A stretch of 64,000 nt of DNA from Chloroflexota bacterium (GTDB taxonomy: Bacteria; Chloroflexota; UBA11872; UBA12225; JAJDUF01): the NCBI GenBank assembly GCA_022826725.1, contig JAJDUF010000006.1:1-64000 (forward strand), written 5' to 3'. Below, piece after piece: positions 18,309 through 27,669 of the stretch. A program made the translations under genes and the position numbers. The stretch's first letter is position 1; the number at the start of each line of letters is the position of its first letter. Under the pieces are notes generated by a model. The model searched no databases. It was not told the origin of the DNA and saw only the letters and a program-made list of their open reading frames with translations.

Positions 18309-19235
18309 TTACAACCCCAGCGCCTCGACCAAGCCGCGCACCGAGGCGGCCGTCTCGTGCAGCGCGGCGCGCTCGTCCGCCGACAGCGGTATCTCGACGA
18401 TCTCCTCGACTCCTCCGGCGCCGAGCTTGACCGGCACGCCGACGTAGAGATCGTGGATACCGTACTGCCCCTGCACGTAGGCCGAGCACGGCAGGATGCG
18501 CTTCCGGTCGAGCAGGATCGCCTCCAGCATCTCGACTACCGCTGCACTCGGCGCCTGAAATGCGCTGCCGGTCTTCAGCAAGCCGACGATCTCCGCGCCG
18601 CCATCGCGCGCGCGCTGCACGATTTCCTCCAGGCGCTCTTCGGGAATCAGTTGTCCCACCGGCACGCCGCCCACCGTCGTATAGCTGACCAGCGGCACCA
18701 TGTCGTCGCCGTGTCCACCCAACACGTAGGCGTGCACGTCCTTCACGGAAACTCCGAGCTCCCACGCCAGGAACGTCCGGAAACGCGCCGTGTCGAGGAT
18801 GCCGGCTTGTCCGACCACCCGCTCCGCGGGGAAGCCGCTGACCTTCAGTGCCAGCTGTGCCATCGCATCCAGCGGGTTGTTGACCATTAACAGGACGCAG
18901 TTGGGCGAGTATCTGGCCACCTGCTCTACGTTCTCCGTGACGATCTTCTTGTTGACCTCCAGCAGATCGTCGCGGCTCATCCCCGGCTTGCGCGGAGCGC
19001 CCGAGGTGAACACCACGATGTCTGAGTCGGCCGTCGGACCATATTCGGTCGTGCCGGTGATCTGGACATCGAAACCGACGACCGGCCCCGCCTCCGCCAG
19101 ATCAAGCGCCTTGCCTTGTGGCAGCCCGTCAACAATGTCGTACAGCACAATATCGGCCAGCCCGGTCTCCGTTAAGCGTTGCGCCGTCGTCCCGCCGACG
19201 TTCCCCGAGCCGATAATCGTTACCTTTTTCCGCAC
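18309..19235 (-). CDS. mdh: Malate dehydrogenase (LDH-like type)
   Basis: NAD-dependent oxidation of malate to oxaloacetate; 308 residues. It begins [19 protein letters not shown] (Rossmann loop) with Asp after beta-2 (VLYDIVDG) for NAD. The substrate loop [13 protein letters not shown] carries the two Arg residues that mark malate rather than lactate specificity. VNNPLDAM and the catalytic GGHGDDMVP are intact. The start is a GTG at 19235 with AAAGGAAG upstream; the longer frame is not family-like. Functionally it pairs with the succinate dehydrogenase genes at 20-23.7 kb, which are on the opposite strand. Confidence 0.95.
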   Translation of the reverse strand: MRKKVTIIGSGNVGGTTAQRLTETGLADIVLYDIVDGLPQGKALDLAEAGPVVGFDVQITGTTEYGPTADSDIVVFTSGAPRKPGMSRDDLLEVNKKIVTENVEQVARYSPNCVLLMVNNPLDAMAQLALKVSGFPAERVVGQAGILDTARFRTFLAWELGVSVKDVHAYVLGGHGDDMVPLVSYTTVGGVPVGQLIPEERLEEIVQRARDGGAEIVGLLKTGSAFQAPSAAVVEMLEAILLDRKRILPCSAYVQGQYGIHDLYVGVPVKLGAGGVEEIVEIPLSADERAALHETAASVRGLVEALGL

Positions 19236-19448
19236 CAAACCGCTTCCTTTCCGCGCCACTGTCGTGGCAAATGTAGCTGGCGCTCTGCTCCCCACCGCGG
19301 GCCGCAATCCCACCCCACCGGAGAAGCCCAGAGCGCGAGGCAGACGTGTCGCCGGCCTATCGAGGCGAGGATAGCAACGGCCTTTTGCCGCGGTCAACTG
19401 CCGCGCCACCGACCGACCGCTGGAGCGTGGATAGTCTGCTCGCTCTAC

Positions 19449-19790
19449 TCAACGTCGTGGCTCGCCAGCACCAATGTGCCAGTGCAGGTGCTGCGAGTCC
19501 TGATATTTGCCCAGGTTGGTCACGACCCGGCAGCCACCATGCTCTGCTACGACCTGAGCCGCGACCGTTTTCACAACGGCCATCAACTCAACGAGCAAAG
19601 GGTCGTCTTTGCCCTCAAGGTCGAGCAATGAGCCGACGTGTCGCTTGGGGATGACGACGATATGTACCGGCCAGTACGGACGTGTGTGGTGGAAAGCGAG
19701 CACGGCGCTTGTCTCGACCACCCTCTGCACTACTGTACGACCGCTCAACACTTCATCGCAGTAGAAATCGGACGTTGCCGATATTGGCAT
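19449..19790 (-). CDS. HIT-family protein
   Basis: Nucleotide-binding hydrolase/transferase of the histidine-triad superfamily. From the ATG at 19790 it is 113 residues, beginning MPISATSDFYCDEVLSGR. The C terminus holds HLHWHIGAG, the HxHxH active-site triad. The frame is open upstream to 19874 and would add CYVCGGWG with a Cys pair, but that ATG has its purine box directly abutting it, so the shorter start is preferred. Substrate unknown; family members cleave phosphoramidates such as adenosine-P-N compounds. Confidence 0.88.
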   Translation of the reverse strand: MPISATSDFYCDEVLSGRTVVQRVVETSAVLAFHHTRPYWPVHIVVIPKRHVGSLLDLEGKDDPLLVELMAVVKTVAAQVVAEHGGCRVVTNLGKYQDSQHLHWHIGAGEPRR

Positions 19791-20016
19791 GGTACCGGCC
19801 TTGCTGCCCGCTGTAGCCGCATCCGGATTCGCCCCCCAGCCTCCACAAACATAGCACCTGACCGGCAGCGGCATCCTCCTATGCCGCCAGCGGATCGGCT
19901 AGACTGGTAGACAGTGCCGCACACTCGTTGGTATGCTTGCAGGTTGGGCGCGAGGTTCCCGCCTGGGGATGCTCGCGCTTGTTAGCGGAAAGGATACGCT
20001 GAGGTAGCAAGGGCTG

Positions 20017-21699
20017 ATGATTACTCATGATGTGTTGGTTATTGGCGCCGGGCTGGCCGGCCTACGCGCCGCCTTGGAAGCCCAGTGGCAGGGCGCCGAT
20101 GTCGCGATTATCACCAAGGTCCATCCCGTCCGTAGCCACTCCAATGCCGCCCAGGGCGGTGTCAACGCGGCTCTCGAAGCCGGCGACTCCTGGGAATCGC
20201 ACGCCTACGATACCGTGAAGGGCAGCGACTACCTCGGCGATCAGGACGCCATCGAAATCTGCGTCCGCGAAGCCCCCCAAGACATCGTCGAGTTGGAAAA
20301 CATGGGGGTGATCTTCAACCGCGACGAGACGGGTAAGCTGGGCACCCGCAACTTCGGCGGCGCCTCCTTTGCCCGCACCTATTTCGTCGCCGACATCACC
20401 GGCCAGGCCATGCTCCACGTCATGTACGAGCAGTTGATGAAGGAGCAAGTGCGCGTCTACGAGGAATGGTTCCTCACCGATCTGGTTATGGAAGACGGCG
20501 CCTGTGTCGGGGTGCTTGCTCTGGAGATCCGCAGCGGTCGGCTGGAGCTGTTCCGCGCGAAAGCGGTCATCCTCTGCACCGGCGGCCTCGGCCGCGTCTT
20601 CGAGCCGAGCACGAACGCCTTGATCTGCACCGGCGACGGGATGGCGCTGGCCTACCGCGTCGGCGCACCGCTGATGGATATGGAGATGGTGCAATACCAT
20701 CCCACCACCCTCAAGTCCAACGGCGTGCTCATCACCGAGGGCGCCCGCGGCGAAGGGGCCTACCTGCTCAACGCCAGCGGCGACCGCTTCATGTCCTACG
20801 AGCGTTACGGCGCGACCAACGCCATGGAGTTGGCCTCGCGCGATGTCGTCTCCCGCGCCGAGCAGACCGAGATTGACGAAGGCCGCGGCATTGACGGTTG
20901 CGTCCTGCTCGACTGCCGGCACCTGGGCGACGAGTTGATCCGCACCAAGCTCTATCAAATCTGGGAGTTGGCGCTCGATATCGCCAACGTAGACCTCACC
21001 AAAGAGCCGGTGCCCATCCGCCCCGGTATGCACTACCAAATGGGCGGCATCAAGACCGACGTCATCGGCGCCACGTCCGTACCGGGCCTCTACGCCGCCG
21101 GCGAAACCGCCTGCATCTCCCTGCACGGCGGCAATCGCCTCGGCGCCAACTCACTGCTCGAAACCATCGTCTTCGGCCGGCGGTCGGGCGCCGCGGCCGC
21201 CGAATATGCTGCCGCCCGTGACTTTGCCGCCCTCAGCGACGCCAAGCTCCGCGACGAGGACGCCCGCATTCAGCAGATCATGGATCGCCCCGCCAATGGC
21301 GAGCGCACCGCGGCCCTGCGCCTGGAAATGGGCCAGGCGATGGATCGGCACGTCGGCGTATTTCGGGACGAAGCCGGGCTGCAGGAAGTCGTTGACGTGC
21401 TGCAAGGCCTGAAGGAACGCTACAAGCAGCTGCCCGTGGAAAACCGCGGCAAGGTCTTCAACCTGGACTTGGTGTTCCACCTAGAGTTGGAGTTCATGCT
21501 CGATCTCGCCGAGGTGATCGCGGTCAGTGCGTTGGACCGGCGCGAAAGTCGCGGCGCGCACTCCCGCACCGACTACCCCGAGCGCAACGACGACGAGTGG
21601 TTGAAGCACACGCTGGCCGCGTGGTCCGCGGACGGCCCGCAGATGTCCTACCTGCCCGTGACCATCACCCGCTGGAAGCCGGAAGCGCGTGCCTACTGA
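20017..21699 (+). CDS. sdhA: Succinate dehydrogenase/fumarate reductase flavoprotein subunit
   Basis: 560 residues. FAD-binding GAGLAGLRAALEA at the N terminus, the covalent-flavin His region SHSNAAQGGVNAAL, FARTYFVADITGQAML, capping-domain active-site residues in HPTTL, and LHGGNRLGANSLLE with the substrate-binding Arg. HYQMGGIKTD is typical of the complex II/FRD family. First gene of a three-gene cluster with sdhB and a CCG-domain protein. It has AAGGG close to the ATG. Membrane anchors of the usual sdhC/D type are not encoded nearby. Confidence 0.95.
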   Translation: MITHDVLVIGAGLAGLRAALEAQWQGADVAIITKVHPVRSHSNAAQGGVNAALEAGDSWESHAYDTVKGSDYLGDQDAIEICVREAPQDIVELENMGVIFNRDETGKLGTRNFGGASFARTYFVADITGQAMLHVMYEQLMKEQVRVYEEWFLTDLVMEDGACVGVLALEIRSGRLELFRAKAVILCTGGLGRVFEPSTNALICTGDGMALAYRVGAPLMDMEMVQYHPTTLKSNGVLITEGARGEGAYLLNASGDRFMSYERYGATNAMELASRDVVSRAEQTEIDEGRGIDGCVLLDCRHLGDELIRTKLYQIWELALDIANVDLTKEPVPIRPGMHYQMGGIKTDVIGATSVPGLYAAGETACISLHGGNRLGANSLLETIVFGRRSGAAAAEYAAARDFAALSDAKLRDEDARIQQIMDRPANGERTAALRLEMGQAMDRHVGVFRDEAGLQEVVDVLQGLKERYKQLPVENRGKVFNLDLVFHLELEFMLDLAEVIAVSALDRRESRGAHSRTDYPERNDDEWLKHTLAAWSADGPQMSYLPVTITRWKPEARAY

Positions 21700-21779
21700 G
21701 CAATACCGGAGCGCACCGCGCCCCCGTCCACGCTCCTGCCGGGAGGGTGCCGAGAGCGCAGTGTAGACGGGAGGAACCG

Positions 21780-22781
21780 TTGGCTATCGAAGCACGCTTG
21801 CGCGTCCGTCGCTACGACCCCGAATCCGGGGGCGAGCCGTACTATCAGGAATATGAGACCAGTGTCCCGGAGTGGGGCACGGTATTGGATGCGCTTATCC
21901 AGATTCGTGAAGAGCAGGACGGCACGCTGACCCTGCGCTGCTCGTGCCGCAGCGCCATTTGCGGCTCCTGCGCCATGAAGGTCAATGGCGAGTCGGCCCT
22001 GGCCTGCAAGACCAAGCTCGTGGACATCGCGCCCGACGGCGAAACCGTCACCGTCGAGCCGATGGGCAACCAGCCTATCGTCCGCGATCTCGTCGTGGAC
22101 ATGCAGCCGTTCTGGGACAAGGTCCGCGCCGTCCAACCCTACCTCCAGCCCGATGGCCCTCCGGAGAGCGGCCGCGAATACCTCGCGCCCAACGACGCAA
22201 TGCAGCACCTCAGCGGCGTGATGAACTGCATCATGTGCGGCGCCTGCGTCTCCGAATGCACCGTGCTGGAAGTAGATGACAAGTTCCTCGGGCCGGCCGC
22301 GCTCGCCAAGGCCTACCGCTTTGCCGCCGACCCGCGCGACGACAAGACCCAAGAGCGCCTCGTTGACCTGTTCGACATGGACGGCGGCATGTGGGACTGC
22401 ACTCACTGTTTCGAGTGCGTGCAGGTTTGCCCCAAGGGCGTCGAGCCGATGGAGCGGATCGTCAAGCTGCGCGAAATGGCGATGGATGCCGGGTTGGAAG
22501 ACCACAACGGCGTCCGGCACAGCAAAACGTTCGCCGATTCGGTCGAGCATAGTGGCTGGCTGAACGAAAGCCAGTTGGCGGTCGGGTCCTTCAAGCTGAC
22601 CAACGTCAAGGATCAGCTCGGCAATATGCCCGTGGCTCTCCGTATGCTTATGTCCGGCAAGATGCCCAACCCCATCCACCGCCCGATCCCCAGCGTGCGG
22701 GAAGTCCGGCGCGTATTCGATGAGACCGAGCGGCAGCACCAGCAGCAGGTCGCCGAGTCTACTTCTCAGAAAGAGGCATAA
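21780..22781 (+). CDS. sdhB: Succinate dehydrogenase/fumarate reductase iron-sulfur subunit
   Basis: 333 residues from a TTG start at 21780 with GGGAGG five bases upstream; the open frame further upstream overlaps sdhA and is not family-like. The plant-type [2Fe-2S] motif reads CSCRSAICGSCAM, the [4Fe-4S] motif CIMCGACVSEC, and the [3Fe-4S]/[4Fe-4S] motif CTHCFECVQVCPKGVEP. The C-terminal extension of roughly 90 residues past the last Cys motif is longer than in E. coli SdhB, consistent with a type that docks to a CCG-domain subunit. Confidence 0.94.
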   Translation: MAIEARLRVRRYDPESGGEPYYQEYETSVPEWGTVLDALIQIREEQDGTLTLRCSCRSAICGSCAMKVNGESALACKTKLVDIAPDGETVTVEPMGNQPIVRDLVVDMQPFWDKVRAVQPYLQPDGPPESGREYLAPNDAMQHLSGVMNCIMCGACVSECTVLEVDDKFLGPAALAKAYRFAADPRDDKTQERLVDLFDMDGGMWDCTHCFECVQVCPKGVEPMERIVKLREMAMDAGLEDHNGVRHSKTFADSVEHSGWLNESQLAVGSFKLTNVKDQLGNMPVALRMLMSGKMPNPIHRPIPSVREVRRVFDETERQHQQQVAESTSQKEA

Positions 22782-22787
22782 CAACCG

Positions 22788-23684
22788 ATGGATGCACTGC
22801 GTTACGCCTGGTTTCCGGGGTGTGTGTCGCGCGGCGCCTGCCGCGAGCTATACAAGTCCACCCGCGCGGTCGCCGAGCGGCTCGGTATCGAGCTGGTCGA
22901 AATGAAGGAAGGCGCTTGCACCGGCGCGGGCGTCCTGAGCGAGCGCAACCCGGAGTTGGCCCAGGCCCTCAATGCCCGCACCTTCGCCATGGCCGAACAG
23001 TGGGACCTGCCCATCCTCACCATCTGCTCGACCTGCCAGGGCGTGATGAGCGGGATCAAGCACATCCTCGATACCGACGCCACCGCGCGGGAGCAGGCCA
23101 ACCAAGCTATCGCCGCTGACGGCTACACCTACCGCGGCACCAGCCGCGTCACCCACCTCATGTGGATCATCGTCGAGGAATACGGCCTGGAGCGGCTGCG
23201 CGAGCAGGTCGTCCGGTCCCTTGCCGGCCTGCGCGTCGGCCCCTTCTACGGCTGCTACATCTTGCGCCCGCGCGAGGTGCTCGCGTTCGACGAGCATCCC
23301 GGTCGCGGCACCTATCTGGAGCAGATTATCGAGGTGCTCGGCGCCGACCCGGTGGATTACTACGGCAAGAGCAAATGCTGCGGCTTCCCGATCCTGACCA
23401 TGAACAAGGCCAACTCCCTGACTATGGCCGGCACCCACCTGGCCGAAGCCCAAGACAAGGGCGCCGATTGCATGGTGACGCCCTGCCCGCTCTGTCACCT
23501 CAATCTCGACGCCCAGCAGCCCGACGCAGCAAAGTACGTCAACCGTAGTCTCGACCTGCCAATCCTCCATCTGCCCCAGTTAATCGGCCTGGCCCTCGGC
23601 ATGGAGCCGGGCGAGCTAGGTCTCGGCCAGCACGTCGTGAAGACCAACGCAGTCGTCAGCAAAGTATTCGCCGCGGCCGCCTAA
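22788..23684 (+). CDS. CCG-domain subunit (SdhE/HdrB-like), probable class E anchor
   Basis: 298 residues with two cysteine-rich domains of the heterodisulfide reductase B/SdhE type. The first has FPGCVSRG and a variant GACTGAG where CCGAG is usual; the second has KSKCCGFPIL and TPCPLCHLNLD. Such subunits replace membrane anchors in class E succinate dehydrogenases (Sulfolobus-type, thiol-fumarate reductase) and bind an unusual [4Fe-4S] cluster. It follows sdhB by 6 bp, so co-translation is likely. No transmembrane segment is seen, so membrane contact would have to be peripheral. Confidence 0.9.
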   Translation: MDALRYAWFPGCVSRGACRELYKSTRAVAERLGIELVEMKEGACTGAGVLSERNPELAQALNARTFAMAEQWDLPILTICSTCQGVMSGIKHILDTDATAREQANQAIAADGYTYRGTSRVTHLMWIIVEEYGLERLREQVVRSLAGLRVGPFYGCYILRPREVLAFDEHPGRGTYLEQIIEVLGADPVDYYGKSKCCGFPILTMNKANSLTMAGTHLAEAQDKGADCMVTPCPLCHLNLDAQQPDAAKYVNRSLDLPILHLPQLIGLALGMEPGELGLGQHVVKTNAVVSKVFAAAA

Positions 23685-23718
23685 GCCGGTACGCCGCCTC
23701 CCAGGCGCTACACCCGCG

Positions 23719-24150
23719 CTAACACGTCACTACCAATGAAGCGGTAGCGTTCGTGTGGTAGGTGTAGCGCTGACCGTTATGCTCCATCACGACCCGATAG
23801 CCGGGTGTCACGACCTGTGCGTAGGCATAACCCTCCTGCGGGCAGCCCAGACTGGCATCGGGCCATGCGACCGGCTCGACTGACACCGATTTCAGGCGCG
23901 ACGCTGCGACACCGAGACGATCGGCCAGTTCCCGGCGCACGGACTCCACGGCCGCCGGCTCGGCAGTCGGCGTCGCTGCCGGCGGCATGGTGGTCGGAGA
24001 TGCTGGCGACTGCCGCTCTCCCCCGGCCGCCGGCGCGACGGTCGGAGGCGCCTGGCCCTCCGATCCACCGCAAGCCGACAACACCACGAGCAGCACCGCA
24101 AGGCACAGTATCGCCCGGAGCAATCGCAGGAACGCGCCGAGACGCATCAT
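23719..24150 (-). CDS. Small lipoprotein with repeat-free C-terminal domain
   Basis: 143 residues. A signal sequence with lipobox VVLSACGG (Cys about residue 27) marks it as an exported lipoprotein. A Pro/Ala/Thr-rich linker follows, then a compact C-terminal domain containing ELADRLGV, VAWPDASLGCPQEGYAYAQV and TPGYRVVMEHNGQRYTYHT. I have seen this Trp-Pro-Asp-x-Ser-Leu-Gly-Cys pattern in Chloroflexota exported proteins, but its function is unknown to me. Convergent with the CCG-domain gene. Confidence 0.8.
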   Translation of the reverse strand: MMRLGAFLRLLRAILCLAVLLVVLSACGGSEGQAPPTVAPAAGGERQSPASPTTMPPAATPTAEPAAVESVRRELADRLGVAASRLKSVSVEPVAWPDASLGCPQEGYAYAQVVTPGYRVVMEHNGQRYTYHTNATASLVVTC

Positions 24151-24187
24151 AGCCTCCTAGTCTGCCCTCCCCGACCGCCTCCGGCAG

Positions 24188-24228
24188 CCTCCTCTCCACC
24201 ACGTGGAGAGGGGGGCGGGGGGTGAGGC
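24188..24228. repeat. CCTCTCC-type hairpin repeat
   Basis: CCTCTCCACCACGTGGAGAG plus GGGGGCGGGGGGTGAGG. The arms CCTCTCCAC/GTGGAGAGG form a perfect stem. Same family as 33080-33120 and 45088-45129. Confidence 0.75.
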
Positions 24229-24242
24229 ACAACAATCCGCCC

Positions 24243-25637
24243 CTACAGCGTCGGCACCAGCCGGCCGGCGATGATGCGGGCGGCGTTCTGCAGGCTCTCC
24301 GTCAACGACGGGTGGGCATGGATGCTATCTAGCAGATAGGTGTACGGGATTTCGTTGTCAATCATCACTGCCGCCTCACCAATGACACTATCGGCTTGGG
24401 CGCCCACCGCCCGCACGCCCAAGATACGATCATCGCCCGGCGGACCGACGATCAGCTTCACATAGCCGTCGAACGCCCGCATCGCATGGTAGCGGTGATT
24501 GCGTGCATTGAGGAACTTCGCCACGCGCACCGCCCCATACTGCTCCCGGGCCAGCGTCTCCGTCAGCCCGGCCCCGGCCAGCATCGGCATGCTGAAAATA
24601 ATGAACGGGATATGCGACGAGCGCAGCGTCGAGGGCTGCTTGAGCATGTGCTTGACGGCCAGCCGGCCCTCGGCCTCCGCGATATGAACCAGAGCCAAGT
24701 CGAGCGGCGTCTTGCGCTCGCCAACGTCACCGACCGCATAGATGTGCGGCACGCTCGTCTGCATATTGTCGTTGACGTAAATGACGCCGCCCCGCCCCGG
24801 CTCGATGCCCATCACGGACAGGTTGAGCGTATCCGAGCAAGCGATCCGGCCGATGGCTACCAGTGCCCGGTCGGAGATGATGGTTGATCCGTCCTCCAGC
24901 ATCGTCTTCACCCGGCCACCGACGATGCTCACCGAGCGCGTGCGCGCGCCAAAGCGCACGTGGACCCCGTTGCGCGTGAAGACGGTGGTAATGAAGGCAC
25001 TGATGTCCGGGTCCTCGTGGCTGAGGAGACGGTCGGCGGTGTCCAAGAGCGTGACGTGGACCCCAAAGGCGGTAAAGATCGAGGCAAACTCACAGCCGAT
25101 TACCCCGGCGCCGATGACCGTGAGCGAGCGGAAGGATTCATCCACGTCCACCACGTGGTCACTGGTCATAATCAGCTTGCCATCCACCTCCATGCCGGGG
25201 AGCACCCGCGGCCGCGAGCCGGTGGCAATCAAGAAGTGGGGCGCCCGAATCCGCTGGCCATTGACCTTGAGCGTGTGCGCGTCAATGAAACGTCCCATCC
25301 CGTTGATGACCTGCACCTTCATCTGCTTGAGGTAGCCCAGCGTAATCTCGGTGAGTGTCGCCGTTCCGGTGGTGAGTTGGTCGTGGATTTCGTCAAACCG
25401 GACGTCCGGACCGGACGGGTCATAGCCGCGCCCCATCTTAAGCGCGATGAGCCGGTCTTTGGCCAGCTCATACATCCCCTTCGACTTGTAGGCGCCATGA
25501 AGACCGTACCCGAGCAGCTCTCCGCCGTTGATAAGCGTGACTGCTAGGCCCTGCGAAGCTGCATAGAGCGCCGCAGCCATGCCGGCCGGTCCGGCGCCGA
25601 CAATGGCAAGGTCGCAGTCCCAGTCCCCAGTCCCCAT
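24243..25637 (-). CDS. Pyridine nucleotide-disulfide oxidoreductase family flavoprotein without the redox disulfide
   Basis: 464 residues, with the two-dinucleotide fold of lipoamide dehydrogenase/soluble transhydrogenase. FAD motif AIVGAGPAGMAAALYA; NAD(P) motif VIGAGVIGCEFASIF; second FAD motif IYAVGDVGE; dimer-interface catalytic IHAHPSLTE intact. The expected active-site CxxxxC (GGTCLNVGCIPSK) reads GGELLGYGLHGAYKSK, with no Cys. Disulfide reductase chemistry is therefore excluded; a transhydrogenase- or diaphorase-like role is plausible. It is divergent from the ABC-F gene. Confidence 0.88.
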   Translation of the reverse strand: MGTGDWDCDLAIVGAGPAGMAAALYAASQGLAVTLINGGELLGYGLHGAYKSKGMYELAKDRLIALKMGRGYDPSGPDVRFDEIHDQLTTGTATLTEITLGYLKQMKVQVINGMGRFIDAHTLKVNGQRIRAPHFLIATGSRPRVLPGMEVDGKLIMTSDHVVDVDESFRSLTVIGAGVIGCEFASIFTAFGVHVTLLDTADRLLSHEDPDISAFITTVFTRNGVHVRFGARTRSVSIVGGRVKTMLEDGSTIISDRALVAIGRIACSDTLNLSVMGIEPGRGGVIYVNDNMQTSVPHIYAVGDVGERKTPLDLALVHIAEAEGRLAVKHMLKQPSTLRSSHIPFIIFSMPMLAGAGLTETLAREQYGAVRVAKFLNARNHRYHAMRAFDGYVKLIVGPPGDDRILGVRAVGAQADSVIGEAAVMIDNEIPYTYLLDSIHAHPSLTESLQNAARIIAGRLVPTL

Positions 25638-25690
25638 TGCTCTCGTGCCTCTCGTGCAGCCAGCCGTGCCGGAGCCAAACGTGGCATTTA

Positions 25691-25789
25691 ACTATAGCGT
25701 GCCAGTCGCCACGCTCATGCCTCTCGGACCGTCGGTGCAGGCCCGATTATCCGGCTATCCGGCACCGAGCAACACCCTAGCAGTATAAT
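25691..25789. promoter_or_regulatory. Putative divergent promoters between the flavoprotein and ABC-F genes
   Basis: On the minus strand TATAGT (25696-25691) lies about 55 nt upstream of the flavoprotein start; on the plus strand TATAAT (25784-25789) lies about 150 nt upstream of the ABC-F start. Neither has a convincing -35. The remaining 25638-25937 interval shows no gene. Confidence 0.35.
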
Positions 25790-25937
25790 TACGAGAGTCA
25801 CTCGACGCGGCACGCCTCGCGAGTCTCGGTAGTCTAGCCGCCTCGCACAGCGCCCGCGTCGCTTGTCGTCTGCCTGCCGGCCTCAGTGCAACCGCCGTCG
25901 CCGGACCCGGTCCCAGCCTCCGAGGGAACAACATACC

Positions 25938-27635
25938 ATGCTACACGTCCACAATATCACCATCCGCTATGGCGGCCAGGAAGTGCTCAACGAGGTCACG
26001 TTCTTCGTCGGGCCGAAAGAGCGCGTTGGGCTGGTCGGCGACAACGGCGCCGGCAAGACCACGCTCCTGGAGATCATTGCCGGCCAGCGCAGCCCCGACG
26101 ATGGGTTCGTCAAGCTCGATCCCCACAACACGCTCGGCTACTTGTCCCAAGAGAGCCAGTGCCGGCTCGGTATCACGCTCGAAAACGAGATGCTCTCGGC
26201 GTTTCCAGGAGTGCTCGCAGCCCGTGCCGAGTTGGCCCGGCTCCAGGATGAAATGGATACCGCTGCCACCGCCGGCGATCTCGATAAGATTGATCGCCTG
26301 GTGGAGGCCATGGCCGCAGCGCAGGACGAGTACGACCGGCTCGACGGCTACACCGTAGACGCGCGGGTCGGCGAGGTGCTGCACGGCCTGGGGTTCGCGC
26401 AAGACGACCGCCCCCGCCTGACCGACGAGTTCAGCGGTGGCTGGCAAATGCGGATCGCCCTCGCCAAGCTCCTTGTCAGTCAGCCCTCCTTACTCCTCCT
26501 CGACGAGCCGACCAACCACATTGACAAGGCCGCCCGCGATTGGCTCGAAGGCTACCTGGACGGCTACCGCGGCTCGCTGATCGTCGTATCGCACGACACG
26601 GCGCTGCTCGACAACGTAGCCAAGCGCATCATCGAGCTGGAGGACAGTGTCGCCACTTCCTACACCGGCAACTACTCCGACTACCTCCGGCTCAAAGCGG
26701 AGCGCCGCCGCCATCACGAGGCCGCCTACCGGCGCCAGCAGAAGTTCATCCGCCGCCAGCAGACCTACATCGAGCGCTTCCGGGCCATCGCCACCCGCGC
26801 CGCGCAGGTCAAGGCCCGCGAGCGGCAGCTAGAGCGGCTGGAGCGCGTCGAGGCGCCGAAGTCGGAGCCGAAGAGCATTGACTTCCGCTTCCTGGGCGGC
26901 GGGCGCGGGTCACGTGAGATCATTACCTTCAAGCACGTCACCAAGGCGTATGATGACCTCGTCGTGCTGCGCGACGTCTCCTTCACGCTGGAGCGTGCCG
27001 ACCGCGTCGCCCTCGTCGGCCCCAACGGCGCCGGCAAGACGACCCTGCTCCGGCTCCTGGCCGGCGCAGAAGAGCCGACCACCGGAGAGGTGATCTTGGG
27101 CAACGGCACCCGCGCCGGCTTCTACGCCCAGCACCAGGCCGAAGCCCTTGATCCAAACAAGACGGTCCTTGAGGAAGCCCTCAGCGCCTCGCGTACCGGC
27201 TCGACAGCCGCGGCCATGAACGTCCTGGGGCGCTTCCTGCTCGCCGACGACGCCCACAAACAGGTACGCAAGCTCTCCGGCGGCGAGCGCAGCCGGCTCG
27301 CCCTCGCCAAGATGCTGCTACGACCAGCCAACCTCTTACTGCTCGATGAGCCGACCAACCACCTGGATCGTCGCAGCACCGCGATGCTGGAGTCGGCTCT
27401 GCTGGACTACGCCGGTACTGTCGTAGTCGCCACCCACGACCTCTCGTTCCTCACCCGCGTAGCAACCAAGGTGGCCACCTTCGAGAACGGAGAGGTGACC
27501 GTCCGGCTCGCCGACCGGCCGCTCGACGGCACTGAGCCAACCCCCGCCCGCCGCCGCTCGCGGTCCGCAACCGCCAAGCAGCGTACATCGAGCCGCCAGC
27601 CCGCCGCGCGCCGGTCGCCGGTCGCCGTCTCGTAG
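25938..27635 (+). CDS. ABC-F family ATPase (translation factor/ribosome protection type)
   Basis: 565 residues, two ABC domains and no membrane segment. Domain 1: Walker A GDNGAGKTTLLEI, signature FSGGWQMRIALAK, Walker B LLLLDEPTNHID. A linker rich in Arg/Gln helices (about 230-300) is the P-site tRNA interaction motif region. Domain 2: GPNGAGKTTLLRL, LSGGERSRLALAK, LLLLDEPTNHLD. A basic Ser/Arg/Pro-rich tail ends the protein. The ATG at 25938 starts MLHVHNITIRYGGQEVL; the frame upstream is not family-like. The roughly 150-nt leader after the putative TATAAT could hold an attenuator, but none was identified. Confidence 0.93.
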   Translation: MLHVHNITIRYGGQEVLNEVTFFVGPKERVGLVGDNGAGKTTLLEIIAGQRSPDDGFVKLDPHNTLGYLSQESQCRLGITLENEMLSAFPGVLAARAELARLQDEMDTAATAGDLDKIDRLVEAMAAAQDEYDRLDGYTVDARVGEVLHGLGFAQDDRPRLTDEFSGGWQMRIALAKLLVSQPSLLLLDEPTNHIDKAARDWLEGYLDGYRGSLIVVSHDTALLDNVAKRIIELEDSVATSYTGNYSDYLRLKAERRRHHEAAYRRQQKFIRRQQTYIERFRAIATRAAQVKARERQLERLERVEAPKSEPKSIDFRFLGGGRGSREIITFKHVTKAYDDLVVLRDVSFTLERADRVALVGPNGAGKTTLLRLLAGAEEPTTGEVILGNGTRAGFYAQHQAEALDPNKTVLEEALSASRTGSTAAAMNVLGRFLLADDAHKQVRKLSGGERSRLALAKMLLRPANLLLLDEPTNHLDRRSTAMLESALLDYAGTVVVATHDLSFLTRVATKVATFENGEVTVRLADRPLDGTEPTPARRRSRSATAKQRTSSRQPAARRSPVAVS

Positions 27636-27669
27636 GAGCCGCCGGTGCAGCGTGCCGTGGAGGCCACCA

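Noticed and set aside
19791..19874. N-terminal Cys-pair extension of the HIT protein
   Set aside because: The upstream ATG has its purine-rich box directly abutting it and the extension does not align with HIT proteins; left as an alternative start only.
20062..21126. 354-residue minus-strand frame inside sdhA
   Set aside because: Antisense shadow; low complexity and no domain, while sdhA carries all FAD motifs.
21693..22784. 363-residue minus-strand frame inside sdhB
   Set aside because: Antisense shadow of a gene with all three Fe-S cysteine motifs.
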